DNA from: Salipaludibacillus daqingensis
Lineage (GTDB): Bacteria; Bacillota; Bacilli; Bacillales; Salisediminibacteriaceae
Assembly (NCBI RefSeq): GCF_029891575.1
Contig: NZ_JARZHF010000004.1
Span: forward strand, 62,001-126,000
Direction of reading: 5' to 3'
Length of the DNA stretch: 64,000 bases
The notes under the pieces are model-generated. The model saw only the letters and a list, made by a program, of their open reading frames with translations, was not told the origin of the DNA and made no database searches. Shown here piece after piece: positions 28,643 through 38,324 of the stretch. How positions within the stretch are numbered: position 1 is the stretch's first letter; each line of letters starts with the position of its first letter. The position numbers and the translations under genes are program-made.

Positions 28643-29407
28643 TTACGCTGTATGATCTGTGCCAAAAAAATTCTTAAATGATTGTAATGACGTTTCACGA
28701 TTAAGTGCTGCAATGGATGTTGTAAGTGGAATCCCCTTCGGACAAGCTTGCACACAGTTTTGTGAATTTCCACAATTAGATAGGCCACCTTCTCCATCCA
28801 TTAACGTTTCAAGACGTTCTGCTTTATGCATTCCACCAGTTGGGTGAGCATTAAATAGACGAACTTGAGACAAAGCGGCAGGTCCAATAAATTCTGATTT
28901 GCTATTTACATTTGGACAAGCTTCCAAACATACGCCACAAGTCATACATTTTGATAATTCATACGCCCACTGTCGTTTTGCCTCAGGCATTCTCGGTCCT
29001 GGTCCTAAGTCGTATGTGCCATCAATCGGCACCCAAGCTTTGACTCGTTTTAGCGAATCAAACATACGACTTCTATCAATGGTCAAATCCCTAAGAACAG
29101 GAAAAGTATTCATTGGTTCAAGTTTGATAGGCTGTTCTAACTGATCAATTAGTGCCGTACAAGATTGCCGAGGTTTACCATTAATGATCATGGAGCAAGC
29201 TCCACATACTTCCTCTAGACAACTTGCATCCCAAGCTACAGCTGTTGTTGTTTCTCCATTTGCATTCACTGGATTCCTACGAATCTCCATCAACGCAGAA
29301 ATGACATTCATGTTCGTACGATAAGGTATTTTAAACTTTTCCTCAAACGGCTCACTATTTTGATCGGCTTGACGTTTGATCACAAGTTCTATTACTTTTT
29401 CACTCAT
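28643..29407 (-). CDS. sdhB: Succinate dehydrogenase iron-sulfur subunit
   Basis: SdhB passes electrons from the flavoprotein to the membrane anchor through three Fe-S clusters. The 254 residues carry the [2Fe-2S] ligands in CLEEVCGACSMI with a fourth Cys in RQSC (Cys63, 68, 71, 83), and the [4Fe-4S]/[3Fe-4S] ligands in CMTCGVCLEACP (154-164) and CGNSQNCVQACPKG (212-222). The start overlaps the sdhA stop by four bases. It is the last gene of sdhC-sdhA-sdhB, as in B. subtilis. Confidence 0.97.
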   Translation of the reverse strand: MSEKVIELVIKRQADQNSEPFEEKFKIPYRTNMNVISALMEIRRNPVNANGETTTAVAWDASCLEEVCGACSMIINGKPRQSCTALIDQLEQPIKLEPMNTFPVLRDLTIDRSRMFDSLKRVKAWVPIDGTYDLGPGPRMPEAKRQWAYELSKCMTCGVCLEACPNVNSKSEFIGPAALSQVRLFNAHPTGGMHKAERLETLMDGEGGLSNCGNSQNCVQACPKGIPLTTSIAALNRETSLQSFKNFFGTDHTA

Positions 29408-31176
29408 GCCTTCTCACCAGCCTTTTTCTTGGAAGTATAGTCTCGCTTACGAGGAGTAATAAGAGAAACGTCCACGTCTTCATATTCAAATTCTGGAGAC
29501 TTCGTCTCTGGGTTATATTTAGCTTTCGTCGTTTTTAAGAATTCTTCATCGTTACGTTCTGGGAACTCTGGTTTATAATGTGCTCCACGACTTTCATTAC
29601 GATTATATGCACCAACCGTTATGACTCTAGCTAAGTTCATCATTCCTCGAAGCTGACGAACAAATGCTGCGCTTTGATTCGTCCATTTAGATGTATCACC
29701 AATATTAATGTTTTTGTATCGTTCTAGTAATTCAGCAATCTTTTCATCTGTTGCTTTTAACTTATCGTTTTCACGAACTACCGTTACGTTTTCAGTCATC
29801 AAGTTTCCTAGCTCTTGATGCAGTTTAAACGCATTTTCATTTCCAGACATGCTCAAAATTTCTTCCAATTCAGCCTGATCTTGTTTAACTTGGTTTTCAA
29901 ACACACTGCTATCAATGTCTTCGGCCCTTTTTTCAAGACCATCAATGTATTCAGACGCTTTTGGTCCAGCAACCATTCCACCATAAATCGAAGAAAGTAA
30001 CGAATTAGCACCTAAACGATTAGCCCCGTGAATAGAATAGTCAACTTCCCCTGCAGCAAAAAGTCCTGGAATGTTCGTCATTTGATTATAATCTACCCAT
30101 AGTCCACCCATAGAATAGTGAACAGCAGGAAAGATTTTCATCGGAACTTTACGTGGATCGTCTCCCATGAACTTTTCATAAATTTCCATGATCCCACCTA
30201 ATTTAAGATCTAATTCTTTCGGATCTTTATGTGAAAGATCAAGGTATACCATGTTTTCACCATTTATTCCTCGTTTTAAATCAACACAAACGTGGAATAT
30301 TTCACGAGTAGCAATATCACGCGGCACTAAATTTCCATATGCAGGGTACTTCTCTTCCAAGAAATACCAAGGTTTTCCATTCTCGTCATACGTCCATACT
30401 CGTCCACCTTCACCTCGTGCTGACTCACTCATTAACCTTAACTTGTCATCACCAGGAATCGCTGTAGGGTGGATCTGAATAAATTCCCCGTTTGCATAGT
30501 ATGCCCCTTGTTCATATACGGCTCCTGCTGCATATCCTGTATTAATCATCGAATTCGTTGATTTACCAAAGATAATTCCAGGTCCACCAGTTGCAAGAAT
30601 CACTGCATCGCTGCGGAAGGATTGAATTTCTGAAGAGTTAAGATCTTGAGCTGTCATACCTCGACAAATGCCATCGTCATCTATTACGGCGTGCAAAAAC
30701 TCCCAACCTTCATATTTCTTTACCAATCCACTTACTTCAAAACGACGTACTTGCTCGTCAAGTGCGTACAGCAACTGTTGGCCTGTTGTTGCACCAGCAT
30801 AAGCTGTTCGGTGATGCTGTGTTCCACCGAATCGACGAAGAGCTAAAAGACCTTCTGCTGTTCGGTTAAACATCACTCCCATACGGTCTAATAAGTGGAT
30901 AATGCCAGGTGCTGCATCGCACATAGCTTTAACTGGAGGTTGGTTCGCTAAGAAGTCTCCTCCGTATACTGAATCATCAAAGTGCTCCCATGTAGAGTCT
31001 CCTTCACCCTTTGTATTCAAAGCTCCATTAATCCCGCCTTGAGCACAAACGGAGTGAGATCGTTTTACAGGCACGACAGAAAATAAATCAACTGACATTC
31101 CTGCTTCTGCTGCTTTTATCGTTGCCATAAGACCTGCAAGGCCTCCACCGACAACGGTTATTTTCCCTTTGCTCAT
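29404..31176 (-). CDS. sdhA: Succinate dehydrogenase flavoprotein subunit
   Basis: SdhA oxidises succinate to fumarate with covalently bound FAD. The 590 residues start with the FAD-binding VVGGGLAGLMATIKA, then SVCAQGGINGALNTKGEGDS and the FAD-histidine region, GGTQHHRTAYAGATTGQ, and HYSMGGLWVDY in the active site, plus GANRLGANSLLSSIYGG. ATG 31176 follows the RBS AAGGGGTG; the frame to 31209 overlaps sdhC without an RBS. It overlaps sdhB by four bases. Confidence 0.97.
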   Translation of the reverse strand: MSKGKITVVGGGLAGLMATIKAAEAGMSVDLFSVVPVKRSHSVCAQGGINGALNTKGEGDSTWEHFDDSVYGGDFLANQPPVKAMCDAAPGIIHLLDRMGVMFNRTAEGLLALRRFGGTQHHRTAYAGATTGQQLLYALDEQVRRFEVSGLVKKYEGWEFLHAVIDDDGICRGMTAQDLNSSEIQSFRSDAVILATGGPGIIFGKSTNSMINTGYAAGAVYEQGAYYANGEFIQIHPTAIPGDDKLRLMSESARGEGGRVWTYDENGKPWYFLEEKYPAYGNLVPRDIATREIFHVCVDLKRGINGENMVYLDLSHKDPKELDLKLGGIMEIYEKFMGDDPRKVPMKIFPAVHYSMGGLWVDYNQMTNIPGLFAAGEVDYSIHGANRLGANSLLSSIYGGMVAGPKASEYIDGLEKRAEDIDSSVFENQVKQDQAELEEILSMSGNENAFKLHQELGNLMTENVTVVRENDKLKATDEKIAELLERYKNINIGDTSKWTNQSAAFVRQLRGMMNLARVITVGAYNRNESRGAHYKPEFPERNDEEFLKTTKAKYNPETKSPEFEYEDVDVSLITPRKRDYTSKKKAGEKA

Positions 31177-31198
31177 CTTGAACACCCCTTTTTTTTGA

Positions 31199-31810
31199 CT
31201 AACCGACAAACGCTAAAATGGAACGAATTCCAACAAATGTTAATGCTACAAAAATGGCCATTGTTGCGTATGTTGCAATCTGCTGAGACCTTGGTGAAAC
31301 GGTAATCCCCCAAGTGATTGCAAACGACCAAAGTCCATTAGCAAAATGGAATGTCGTAGCAGTAATACCAATAATATATAGAATTAAAGCAAATGGGTTG
31401 GAAACAATTTCGGCCATCATATCAAAATTCACTTCTGCTCCTAATGCTGCTGCAATTCTCGTTTCCCAAACGTGCCATGCTACGAATATTAGTACGATAA
31501 CTCCGGTAATTCGTTGGAGTCTAAACATCCAATTTCTAAAATAGCTATATGTAGAAGTATTATGTTTTGCTTGAAAAGCAATATAAAGTCCGTATACAGC
31601 ATGGAAAATCAGCGGTAAAAAGATCAATGTAATTTCTAAGAAATATCGGAATGGAAGATTTTCCATAAAGTGAGAAGCCTGATTGTATGCTTCAGGTCCT
31701 CTTACTGCAAAGTAGTTTACCGTTAAGTGGACAATCAAAAAAGCCCCCACTGGTATAACCCCTAGTAAAGAATGAAGTTTTCTGTAAAAAAATTCGCGAT
31801 TGGTAGACAT
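31199..31810 (-). CDS. sdhC: Succinate dehydrogenase cytochrome b558 subunit
   Basis: The di-haem membrane anchor that reduces menaquinone. The 203 residues contain five hydrophobic segments and several histidines in or beside helices (RKLHSLLGVIPVGAFLIVHL, IFHAVYGLYI, IFVAWHVWETR, TTFHFANGLW), as expected for haem ligation in the B. subtilis-type single-anchor enzyme. ATG 31810 follows the RBS GGGGGAGAG; the longer frame to 31852 is not supported. It is the first gene of the sdh operon. Confidence 0.95.
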   Translation of the reverse strand: MSTNREFFYRKLHSLLGVIPVGAFLIVHLTVNYFAVRGPEAYNQASHFMENLPFRYFLEITLIFLPLIFHAVYGLYIAFQAKHNTSTYSYFRNWMFRLQRITGVIVLIFVAWHVWETRIAAALGAEVNFDMMAEIVSNPFALILYIIGITATTFHFANGLWSFAITWGITVSPRSQQIATYATMAIFVALTFVGIRSILAFVG

Positions 31811-32196
31811 TGCTTTCTCTCCCCCTATTATGTTTGTATTCTGGAGATTCAAAAAATAAGACTAAACAAGTAACCTCCTTTTTCTGAAATTGACGATTTT
31901 AAAATGATTGTGAAATATTTGTCAATACCCCAAAAAGCCATTAAATGAATAATTTATGACAGTTTCATTTTACTCCTATCGACCACCTTCGTCAAGAAAG
32001 CGGTATCAGTTAATATTTTAACAGAAAAGCGTTCATTATGGCACAATCATTGAAATTTTCTGATAAAAACTTATAAAAAATAAAGCGAATTTATTTGTAA
32101 AAGACGCCTCATCTCAAGATAAAGGCGTCTTTTAACATATTAGTTTCACTTGCTCATCATATAACATCGTATTCTTTTACAATACTATTATAATGT
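31811..32196. other. Intergenic region between sdhC and the Ktr gene
   Basis: This 386-bp gap contains the sdh operon promoter region, AT-rich with no clear operator, and the terminator of the K+ transporter gene. I see no coding sequence. Confidence 0.45.
32098..32134. terminator. Terminator of the K+ transporter gene
   Basis: AAAAGACGCC (32099-32108) pairs perfectly with GGCGTCTTTT (32124-32133). Both strands end in TTTT, so it may work in both directions. Confidence 0.85.
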
Positions 32197-33534
32197 TTAC
32201 CCAATGATGACTCTTTCTGTTGGATATTTGAAATGAGTCTTCTTTTGTTTTGCCCGAATAGAAAATAGAAACGCCACTAAACCAACACGTCCTATTAGCA
32301 TCAATAACATCAACGTCATTTGACTAGGTAAGGTTAAGTCTGGAGTAATCCCCATTGATAAACCACATGTTCCAAATGCTGAACTAGCTTCGAAAATGAT
32401 TGCCATTAACTCGACCTCACCACTACTCTCAAAAGCAGATATTAATATAATCGAAGCAAATAATCCGACAACAAAAACGGATAATACAATAAATGCCTTT
32501 TGTCGATCTTCTTGGTGAATTTCTCTTCCAAAAACTTTTACGTCCGTTCTCCCTAATGCAAAACTCCGAATCGTTAAAAACATGACTGCAAGGGTCGTCG
32601 TTCGAATACCACCACCTACACTGGATGGGCTTGCACCAATAATCATCAGCCCTGAAATCAAAAGTAGACTAGCTAAAGTCAAATTCGATACATCCATCGT
32701 AGCTAACCCACCACTTCTAGCTGTCGCTGAATTAAACATGGAAAAAAACAGCTGTTGGTGCCATGACATCCCATCATAAAACTCTGTTCTTTCTATAAGC
32801 CATAGACCAAACATACCGATAAAAAAGACAATAAAGTAAGTGGAAGTCGTAATTTTTGTGAACAAACTAAAGCGAAAATTCGGACTCTTAGAAGAGAAAT
32901 ATTCCTTTAACTCCATTAATACCGGAAAGCCTATTGCCCCTGCAAAAATAAGGAGAATGTTAACAAGTTGTACAAAATAATCATTAGCGAAAGGGATCAA
33001 TGATTCACCTGTAACATCAAACCCTGCATTTGTAAAAGCTGATAAAGCACCAAACGCCCCTTGGTAATAAGCTTCTAATGTCGTATCAAAATAATTCAAA
33101 TAATACGTCCCTAAAATAAACGCACCAATGATTTCAATCCCAAATGCGACTAACAAAATTCCTCTCATCAATTTCACTAAACCAGAAAAGGAAATTTGAT
33201 TTTGATCGACCATAATCAACATCCGTTGGGAAAGTGGAATTTTTCTCCCTAGTACCATCCATACAAACGTTCCTAAGGTCATGACACCAATTCCCCCAAG
33301 TTGAATCGCCATCGCTAAAAAAAACACACCTATAGGGCTATACGTTTCTGAAACATTGACTACTGTTAGCCCTGTGACGCTGACTGCACTAACCGATGTA
33401 AAAAGAGCTTCTGAGTATGAAACACTTACCCCTTCTAGAGCAGAAACCGGTAAATAAAGAAACACACTAAATAAAAACATTGCTACTATGTATGAAATGA
33501 CGATAATTTTAAAAGGACTTAACACTTTTGTCAT
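32197..33534 (-). CDS. ktrB: Ktr/Trk-type potassium transporter, membrane subunit
   Basis: A 445-residue K+ (Na+-coupled) transport subunit of the KtrB/KtrD type. Four repeated membrane-pore-membrane units are visible, with selectivity-filter-like motifs SVTGLT, TNAGFD, ATARSGG and GTCGLS in the four P-loops. It ends with a positively charged tail (FSIRAKQKKTHFKYP). It needs a cytosolic RCK subunit (KtrA/KtrC), but none is encoded beside it, as for B. subtilis ktrD. B. subtilis has two paralogues and I cannot tell which this is. Such systems serve osmotic and pH adaptation. It does not occur here in B. subtilis order. Confidence 0.88.
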   Translation of the reverse strand: MTKVLSPFKIIVISYIVAMFLFSVFLYLPVSALEGVSVSYSEALFTSVSAVSVTGLTVVNVSETYSPIGVFFLAMAIQLGGIGVMTLGTFVWMVLGRKIPLSQRMLIMVDQNQISFSGLVKLMRGILLVAFGIEIIGAFILGTYYLNYFDTTLEAYYQGAFGALSAFTNAGFDVTGESLIPFANDYFVQLVNILLIFAGAIGFPVLMELKEYFSSKSPNFRFSLFTKITTSTYFIVFFIGMFGLWLIERTEFYDGMSWHQQLFFSMFNSATARSGGLATMDVSNLTLASLLLISGLMIIGASPSSVGGGIRTTTLAVMFLTIRSFALGRTDVKVFGREIHQEDRQKAFIVLSVFVVGLFASIILISAFESSGEVELMAIIFEASSAFGTCGLSMGITPDLTLPSQMTLMLLMLIGRVGLVAFLFSIRAKQKKTHFKYPTERVIIG

Positions 33535-33846
33535 TTTCTATTTCACCTACCTAGTCTTCCTATCAAATTCGAGATTCAGTATACCATGGACACCCAAAGG
33601 TTTCCATATGAGAATTATGATTTATCCCGTTTTCCTTGCATCAATGACAAGAAGTGATTATTCAGTATGAAGGTAAAATGTGGACAATTTCATGAAAATG
33701 ACTTAATAAACTTTTTGCTATTCATTTGTAAAGTTTGATGGAATGAAATCTTTTCAAGGAATTAAACCAATTTTTTTCGGGTTTATGATAAGATGATGAA
33801 AGATGAGCGAAAGCTTTGAGACAACATTGAATGAAGGATGAGATGG
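33535..33846. other. Intergenic region between ktrB and yslB
   Basis: A 312-bp AT-rich gap between divergent genes. It should hold both promoters. I see no gene, repeat or strong hairpin. Confidence 0.45.
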
Positions 33847-34287
33847 ATGACAGATAACGAAAACTCTCAGCAAGACTCTCAAGTTTCTGCTTATAGCTAT
33901 GATTTACTAAGGCATGAACTGTTACCAGAATTATTAGGGGAAGATGAAGCAATGATTCTATACTGGGCAGGAAAATCAGTCGCCCGAAAGAAAATAGAAC
34001 AACTTGAATCCTTTAATAGTACTGACTTTTTTATGCAAGCAAACTGGGGAACGTTAAAATTAGAAAAAGAAAAGCGACAAGAGCGGGTTTATGAATTGGT
34101 TGCTGTTCACCAAAATAAAGATCGGCCATTTTCTTTAGAAACTGGGTTTCTTGCTCAAATGATAGAGTTGGAAAAAGGAGTCGTTTCCGAAGCTTCCTAT
34201 TCCATCAAAAGAAAAAAACCACTAACTATTTCTATCATCGTTCGATGGGATAAAAAAGATTCGACTCAAAACGATGCTTTGAAATAA
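33847..34287 (+). CDS. yslB: YslB-like protein (DUF2507 family)
   Basis: A soluble 146-residue protein that matches YslB in size, start (YSYDLLRHELLPELLGEDE) and location between sdh and lysC. It includes ILYWAGKSVARK and a C-terminal beta-rich part (FSLETGFLAQMIELEKGVVS). In Bacillus YslB is a conserved protein without an established function; the ILYWAGK segment recalls the 4VR/V4R small-molecule-binding fold. ATG 33847 is chosen because the earlier ATG at 33838 touches the RBS GAAGG. A terminator follows. Confidence 0.85.
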   Translation: MTDNENSQQDSQVSAYSYDLLRHELLPELLGEDEAMILYWAGKSVARKKIEQLESFNSTDFFMQANWGTLKLEKEKRQERVYELVAVHQNKDRPFSLETGFLAQMIELEKGVVSEASYSIKRKKPLTISIIVRWDKKDSTQNDALK

Positions 34288-34302
34288 TCTAGCATTCTAC
34301 TT

Positions 34303-34336
34303 TTAAGCACCTGCAAATTTGCAGGTGCTTATTTTT
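34303..34336. terminator. Terminator of yslB
   Basis: AAGCACCTGCAA and TTGCAGGTGCTT form a perfect stem (34305-34330) followed by ATTTTTAT. Confidence 0.85.
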
Positions 34337-34393
34337 ATAATACGGAACGATAACAAATCCTAGCATAAACTCCACCGTCCAATTCATTGCTAA

Positions 34394-34420
34394 AAAATAG
34401 TTTATCCTATAAACTATTTT
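34394..34420. promoter_or_regulatory. Palindromic operator upstream of the marR-MMPL pair
   Basis: A perfect inverted repeat with 11-bp arms, AAAATAGTTTA and TAAACTATTTT, is separated by TCCTA. It lies 30 bases before the marR start, where MarR-family dimers commonly bind to repress their own operon. Confidence 0.75.
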
Positions 34421-34449
34421 TATACTTATCAACATGGGGGCATGGACAT

Positions 34450-34893
34450 ATGGATAATCACAGAATGGAAGAACTGATTGAACAATACGCCAGTGTCTAT
34501 TTATTTGCAACGAAAAAAATTGAGAAACTGTTATCTGAGAAAGTCATTTCTATGTCTATCGAACAATATGGCATCCTTAGAGTCTTAGTAATGAGCGGTC
34601 CAGCAACAGCGAAAGAACTTGCTGAACATACAGGTGTGCATAAAAGCGCTGTTACGTCCAAAACAACTAGACTCGAAGCAAAAGGGCTAGTGAAACGGAC
34701 TCAAAGTCATGAAGATCGACGTCATATCCAAGTTGAAATAACGACTAAAGGAATTGAAATTTACAATGAGTCTAAAAAAGCTATGGTTGATTTTATTGCA
34801 ACCTACTTTCAACAACTAGATACAGAGGAAGTAGAAACTTTTTTATCTGTATATAAAAAAATCAACCACCTTCTTAATAAGGAGGAAGAATAA
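34450..34893 (+). CDS. MarR-family transcriptional regulator
   Basis: A 147-residue winged-helix repressor. The HTH reads GPATAKELAEHTGVHKSAVT, with SKTTRLEAKGLVKRTQ and the wing SHEDRRHIQVEITTKG. ATG 34450 follows a G-rich RBS (GGGGGCATGGAC); the longer frame to 34387 would span the palindromic operator and is rejected. It is three bases from the MMPL exporter gene, so the pair is one operon. I infer that it represses the exporter until an unknown, possibly lipophilic or toxic ligand binds. Confidence 0.9.
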   Translation: MDNHRMEELIEQYASVYLFATKKIEKLLSEKVISMSIEQYGILRVLVMSGPATAKELAEHTGVHKSAVTSKTTRLEAKGLVKRTQSHEDRRHIQVEITTKGIEIYNESKKAMVDFIATYFQQLDTEEVETFLSVYKKINHLLNKEEE

Positions 34894-34896
34894 ACG

Positions 34897-37743
34897 ATGA
34901 AATCTACTTACCGATGGATTTATGCCTTACCAATTGTTTGGATTGTCGTTGGAGCTTGGCTCTTTTTTGCAAGTCCTGATATGGATCAACTTGTTCGAGA
35001 AAAAGGACAGTTTAGCATACCAGATCATTACACTACTTCCGTTACTGATGAAATATTAAAACAAAATGAAGGAGCTTCAGGGCAATCTATTCTTATTGTA
35101 TATTATGAAGAAAGTGGCCTTCAAACCTCTCAAATAGATGATGTTCATGCTAAACTAACATCTCTTGGCAGTGAAATAGACGGCTATCCTATTGAAGAAA
35201 TCACGAGTCCATTAGATTCAGAAGAGCAAGAAGAATTTCTCATCAGTGAAGATGGTACAACAATGATGGGAATCGTCACGATGGATATTAACTTAAATGA
35301 TATTCCACTCGTTAGAGACAATATCGAAAAAGCAATCACAGTGACAGGTGTAGATCACTTTATGAGCGGCTCATCCATCATAGAGGATGACGTTATTATA
35401 AGTTCTGAAGAAGGATTAGCAACAACGGAAATCATTACTGTCATTTTTGTTTTATCCATTTTATTTATCGTATTCCGGTCTTTGGCTGCACCTTTTATCC
35501 CACTTATTACCGTAGGTGCTACTTATTTAGTAACGATTTCTGTTGTTGCCTTTCTTATAGATTCTTTTCAATTCCCTGTATCCAACTTCACACAAATTTT
35601 TATCGTTGCGATTTTATTTGGAATTGGAACTGATTATTGTATTTTGTTATTAACGAGATTTAAGGAAGAACTGATACGCGGTGCAGATCGTGTTACTGCG
35701 ATGAAACAAACTTATCGTGCTGTTGGCGCAACTGTATTTTCAAGTGCATTAACTGGATTTATCGGATTTGCAGCCATTGGGTTAGCAGACTTTGATTTAT
35801 ACCAATCTGCTGTTGGAGTCGCTGTCGGGATCATTATATTAATTGCCGCTTTATGGATTTGGATCCCTGCATCCATGCTTTTACTCGGCGATAAATTATT
35901 TTGGCCTTCTAAAGGAGGACTTGAAACAACCCAAAGTAGATTATGGAGTACATTAGGTCGATTTTCTGTTTATAAACCTGGCTGGACGTTGATGATCCTT
36001 GCGCTATTGTTGATTCCTGCTGCTCTTTTTTACGATCAAAAACTATCTTACGATTCATTAGATGAAATTAGTGATGACTATCCATCTGTTCATGCTATTC
36101 AATTAATATCAGAAAAGTTTGGTGAAGGATATTCTTTCCCTATAAATATTGTTATTGAATCTGACGAAACATGGGATCAATCATCCATGGTTCCATATAT
36201 CGAATTAATCAGCACAGAGATATCGAAATTAGATGAAGTAGAAGAAGTTCGCAGCGCGACTCGTCCAGAAGGTATTGTCGTCGAAGATTTTCGTATACCT
36301 TTTATAGCTGGTGAATTAGCTGAAGCATTAAAGGAGATGGACGAGGGTCTAGATGATGTTCACGAAGCCCTTATAGAAATCTCTGATGAACTTAGTCAGG
36401 ATAACGATTTATCTGATGCTAGTGAAGGTGTAGAAGAAGTAATGGCTGGCACCTCTGACATCCAAGAAGGGCAACAGGAATTAGCTGATGGGGTGGATCA
36501 AACAGGGCAAGCAACCGAAGACTCTGCTGATGGGATTAATCAGCTTCGAATAGAATTAACTCAACTTAATGATCAGCTTGAACAACAAATAGGAGGAGGT
36601 TCCATTCCTCCTGAACTATCTCAGTCCTTAATCCCTTTCACAAGTGGGATAGAAGAATTAAATGGTGGTTTTAGAGACATAGAAGAAGGACTTCGAGCGT
36701 TAGCAGATAATCAGAATAATATTGCTGATGAAATGAGAACCGTATCTTCAGGTTTGGAAGAAATCCAGGAAGGACAATCCGATATTCAAAAAGCATTCGA
36801 TGAAATTCAGGTTAGTTACAGTGACCTTGCTGAAGGTCTTTATGAACTATCTGAAGGAATAGAGGAAATCCAAGATGGAATGTCAGAAGTTGAGGAATTA
36901 TTAGATGATATTTCCAACCAATCTCCTCATCCTATGGAAGGTTTTTTCGTCCCTGAAAAGGCATTTGAAGATGGGGGTATGGATGAACTAGTTGATTTAT
37001 TTATGACTCCTAACCAACACGTCGCTTTGCTTGATGTCGTTCTTTCTATCAACCCTTACAGTAATGAAGCGATAGAAGTCGTTGAATTAGTTGAAGATCA
37101 AGTTTCCAATGCCGTTAAAGGCTCTACTTTAGAAGATAATATTCGATTTTCTCTAGGCGGTCTCTCAGCCGTCAATCGAGACTTACAAATGATATCCGAC
37201 GAAGATTTTAATCGAACAGCATTCATTATGCTATCAGGAATTTTCATCGTTCTCATCATTCTGTTGAAATCTATCATAATGCCCGTTTATATTATCGCTT
37301 CTCTACTTTTAACTTATATTGCTTCTATGGCATTTACTGAGTTGATTTTTGTAACTATACTTGGTTATGCTGGAATCAGTTGGGCTGTCCCATTTTTTGG
37401 TTTTGTTATGTTAATGGCTTTAGGAGTAGATTATTCCATTTTCCTTATGGGACGTTTTGGTGAGAATATAAAGCTGATGCCTGTGAAGGAAGCTCTCGTA
37501 TCAGCAATGGCCCAAATTGGAACGGTTATTTTATCTGCTGCGATCATCTTAGCTGGGACATTTGGTGCCATGATGCCTTCAGGAGTACTATCATTAGTTC
37601 AAATAGGTACGTTAGTCTTAACAGGGTTAATGTTGTATTCCCTCGTCATGCTTCCATTATTCGTTCCTGTGATGGTTACAATATTTGGCGATAAAAATTG
37701 GTTACCATTCAAAAAGCCGGAGCAAGACAAGACCTCACGGTAG
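34897..37743 (+). CDS. MMPL-family RND-type exporter (YdfJ-like)
   Basis: A 948-residue membrane protein with two MMPL halves. Each half has one helix, a large external domain and about five helices; conserved charged positions appear in FGIGTDYCILLLTRFKEEL and LMALGVDYSIFLMGRFGE (GxxxDY motifs of proton relay). The second external domain (about residues 460-700) holds a long coiled coil with repeated GxxEIQxGxS/ LxEGLxEL patterns. Family members move lipids, siderophores or hydrophobic drugs; in B. subtilis YdfJ is the nearest type. The substrate here is unknown. It is co-transcribed with the marR gene and ends in a bidirectional terminator. Confidence 0.9.
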   Translation: MKSTYRWIYALPIVWIVVGAWLFFASPDMDQLVREKGQFSIPDHYTTSVTDEILKQNEGASGQSILIVYYEESGLQTSQIDDVHAKLTSLGSEIDGYPIEEITSPLDSEEQEEFLISEDGTTMMGIVTMDINLNDIPLVRDNIEKAITVTGVDHFMSGSSIIEDDVIISSEEGLATTEIITVIFVLSILFIVFRSLAAPFIPLITVGATYLVTISVVAFLIDSFQFPVSNFTQIFIVAILFGIGTDYCILLLTRFKEELIRGADRVTAMKQTYRAVGATVFSSALTGFIGFAAIGLADFDLYQSAVGVAVGIIILIAALWIWIPASMLLLGDKLFWPSKGGLETTQSRLWSTLGRFSVYKPGWTLMILALLLIPAALFYDQKLSYDSLDEISDDYPSVHAIQLISEKFGEGYSFPINIVIESDETWDQSSMVPYIELISTEISKLDEVEEVRSATRPEGIVVEDFRIPFIAGELAEALKEMDEGLDDVHEALIEISDELSQDNDLSDASEGVEEVMAGTSDIQEGQQELADGVDQTGQATEDSADGINQLRIELTQLNDQLEQQIGGGSIPPELSQSLIPFTSGIEELNGGFRDIEEGLRALADNQNNIADEMRTVSSGLEEIQEGQSDIQKAFDEIQVSYSDLAEGLYELSEGIEEIQDGMSEVEELLDDISNQSPHPMEGFFVPEKAFEDGGMDELVDLFMTPNQHVALLDVVLSINPYSNEAIEVVELVEDQVSNAVKGSTLEDNIRFSLGGLSAVNRDLQMISDEDFNRTAFIMLSGIFIVLIILLKSIIMPVYIIASLLLTYIASMAFTELIFVTILGYAGISWAVPFFGFVMLMALGVDYSIFLMGRFGENIKLMPVKEALVSAMAQIGTVILSAAIILAGTFGAMMPSGVLSLVQIGTLVLTGLMLYSLVMLPLFVPVMVTIFGDKNWLPFKKPEQDKTSR

Positions 37744-37760
37744 TCCCAAATTGATTACAC

Positions 37761-37797
37761 AAAAAGCAGCATGGGAAAAATCCCATGCTGCTTTTTC
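37761..37797. terminator. Bidirectional terminator between the MMPL gene and lysC
   Basis: AAAAAGCAGCATGGGA and TCCCATGCTGCTTTTT form a perfect 16-bp stem with A/T runs on both sides. Confidence 0.9.
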
Positions 37798-37805
37798 TAT
37801 TTTAG

Positions 37806-38324
37806 TTAGACAATTTCTTTTACTGCTTCAATTTTTGCTTTTTCGTTAGCATCTAAACCAAAGTACGCGTGTAACGATTCAGCAGCTTTCACCATGTATT
37901 CGTCCGGTACAACAGCAGATACTGCAATCTCAGACGTACTTACCATCTTCAACTCTATTTCTTCATCACCTAACACTTTAAACATGTCAGCGGCGACACC
38001 AGGGTTAGAAACCATTCCAGAACCAACAATCGATACTTTTGCTAAAGAACTTTCATGACGAATTAAACTATAGCATAATGTAGCTTTATTATCATGAAGT
38101 AAATCAATTGCTTTGCCAAGTTCAGATGTGTTGATCGTACAAGACACGTTCAATGCGTGATCTGACGTATTCTGTTGGATAATCATATCGACATTAATTC
38201 CTTCTTCCGCTAAGAGAGAGAATAACGTACTCATTGTATCAAATTGATTTGGTAAACGTTCAATCGTTATTTTTGTTAACCCATCTTCAAACGCTAAACC
38301 TCTTACTATTAAGTTTTGTTCCAT
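37806..38324 (-). CDS. lysC: Aspartokinase II beta subunit from an internal start in lysC
   Basis: Inside lysC an ATG at 38324 (MEQNLIVRGLAF...) is preceded by GAGGAGGAAGCATCT, a near-perfect RBS with correct spacing. The product would be the 172-residue ACT regulatory part, about the size of the known B. subtilis beta subunit, which forms an alpha2beta2 enzyme. The coding sequence before it (EEE) doubles as the RBS. Based on sequence plus family knowledge; not proof of translation. Confidence 0.75.
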   Translation of the reverse strand: MEQNLIVRGLAFEDGLTKITIERLPNQFDTMSTLFSLLAEEGINVDMIIQQNTSDHALNVSCTINTSELGKAIDLLHDNKATLCYSLIRHESSLAKVSIVGSGMVSNPGVAADMFKVLGDEEIELKMVSTSEIAVSAVVPDEYMVKAAESLHAYFGLDANEKAKIEAVKEIV

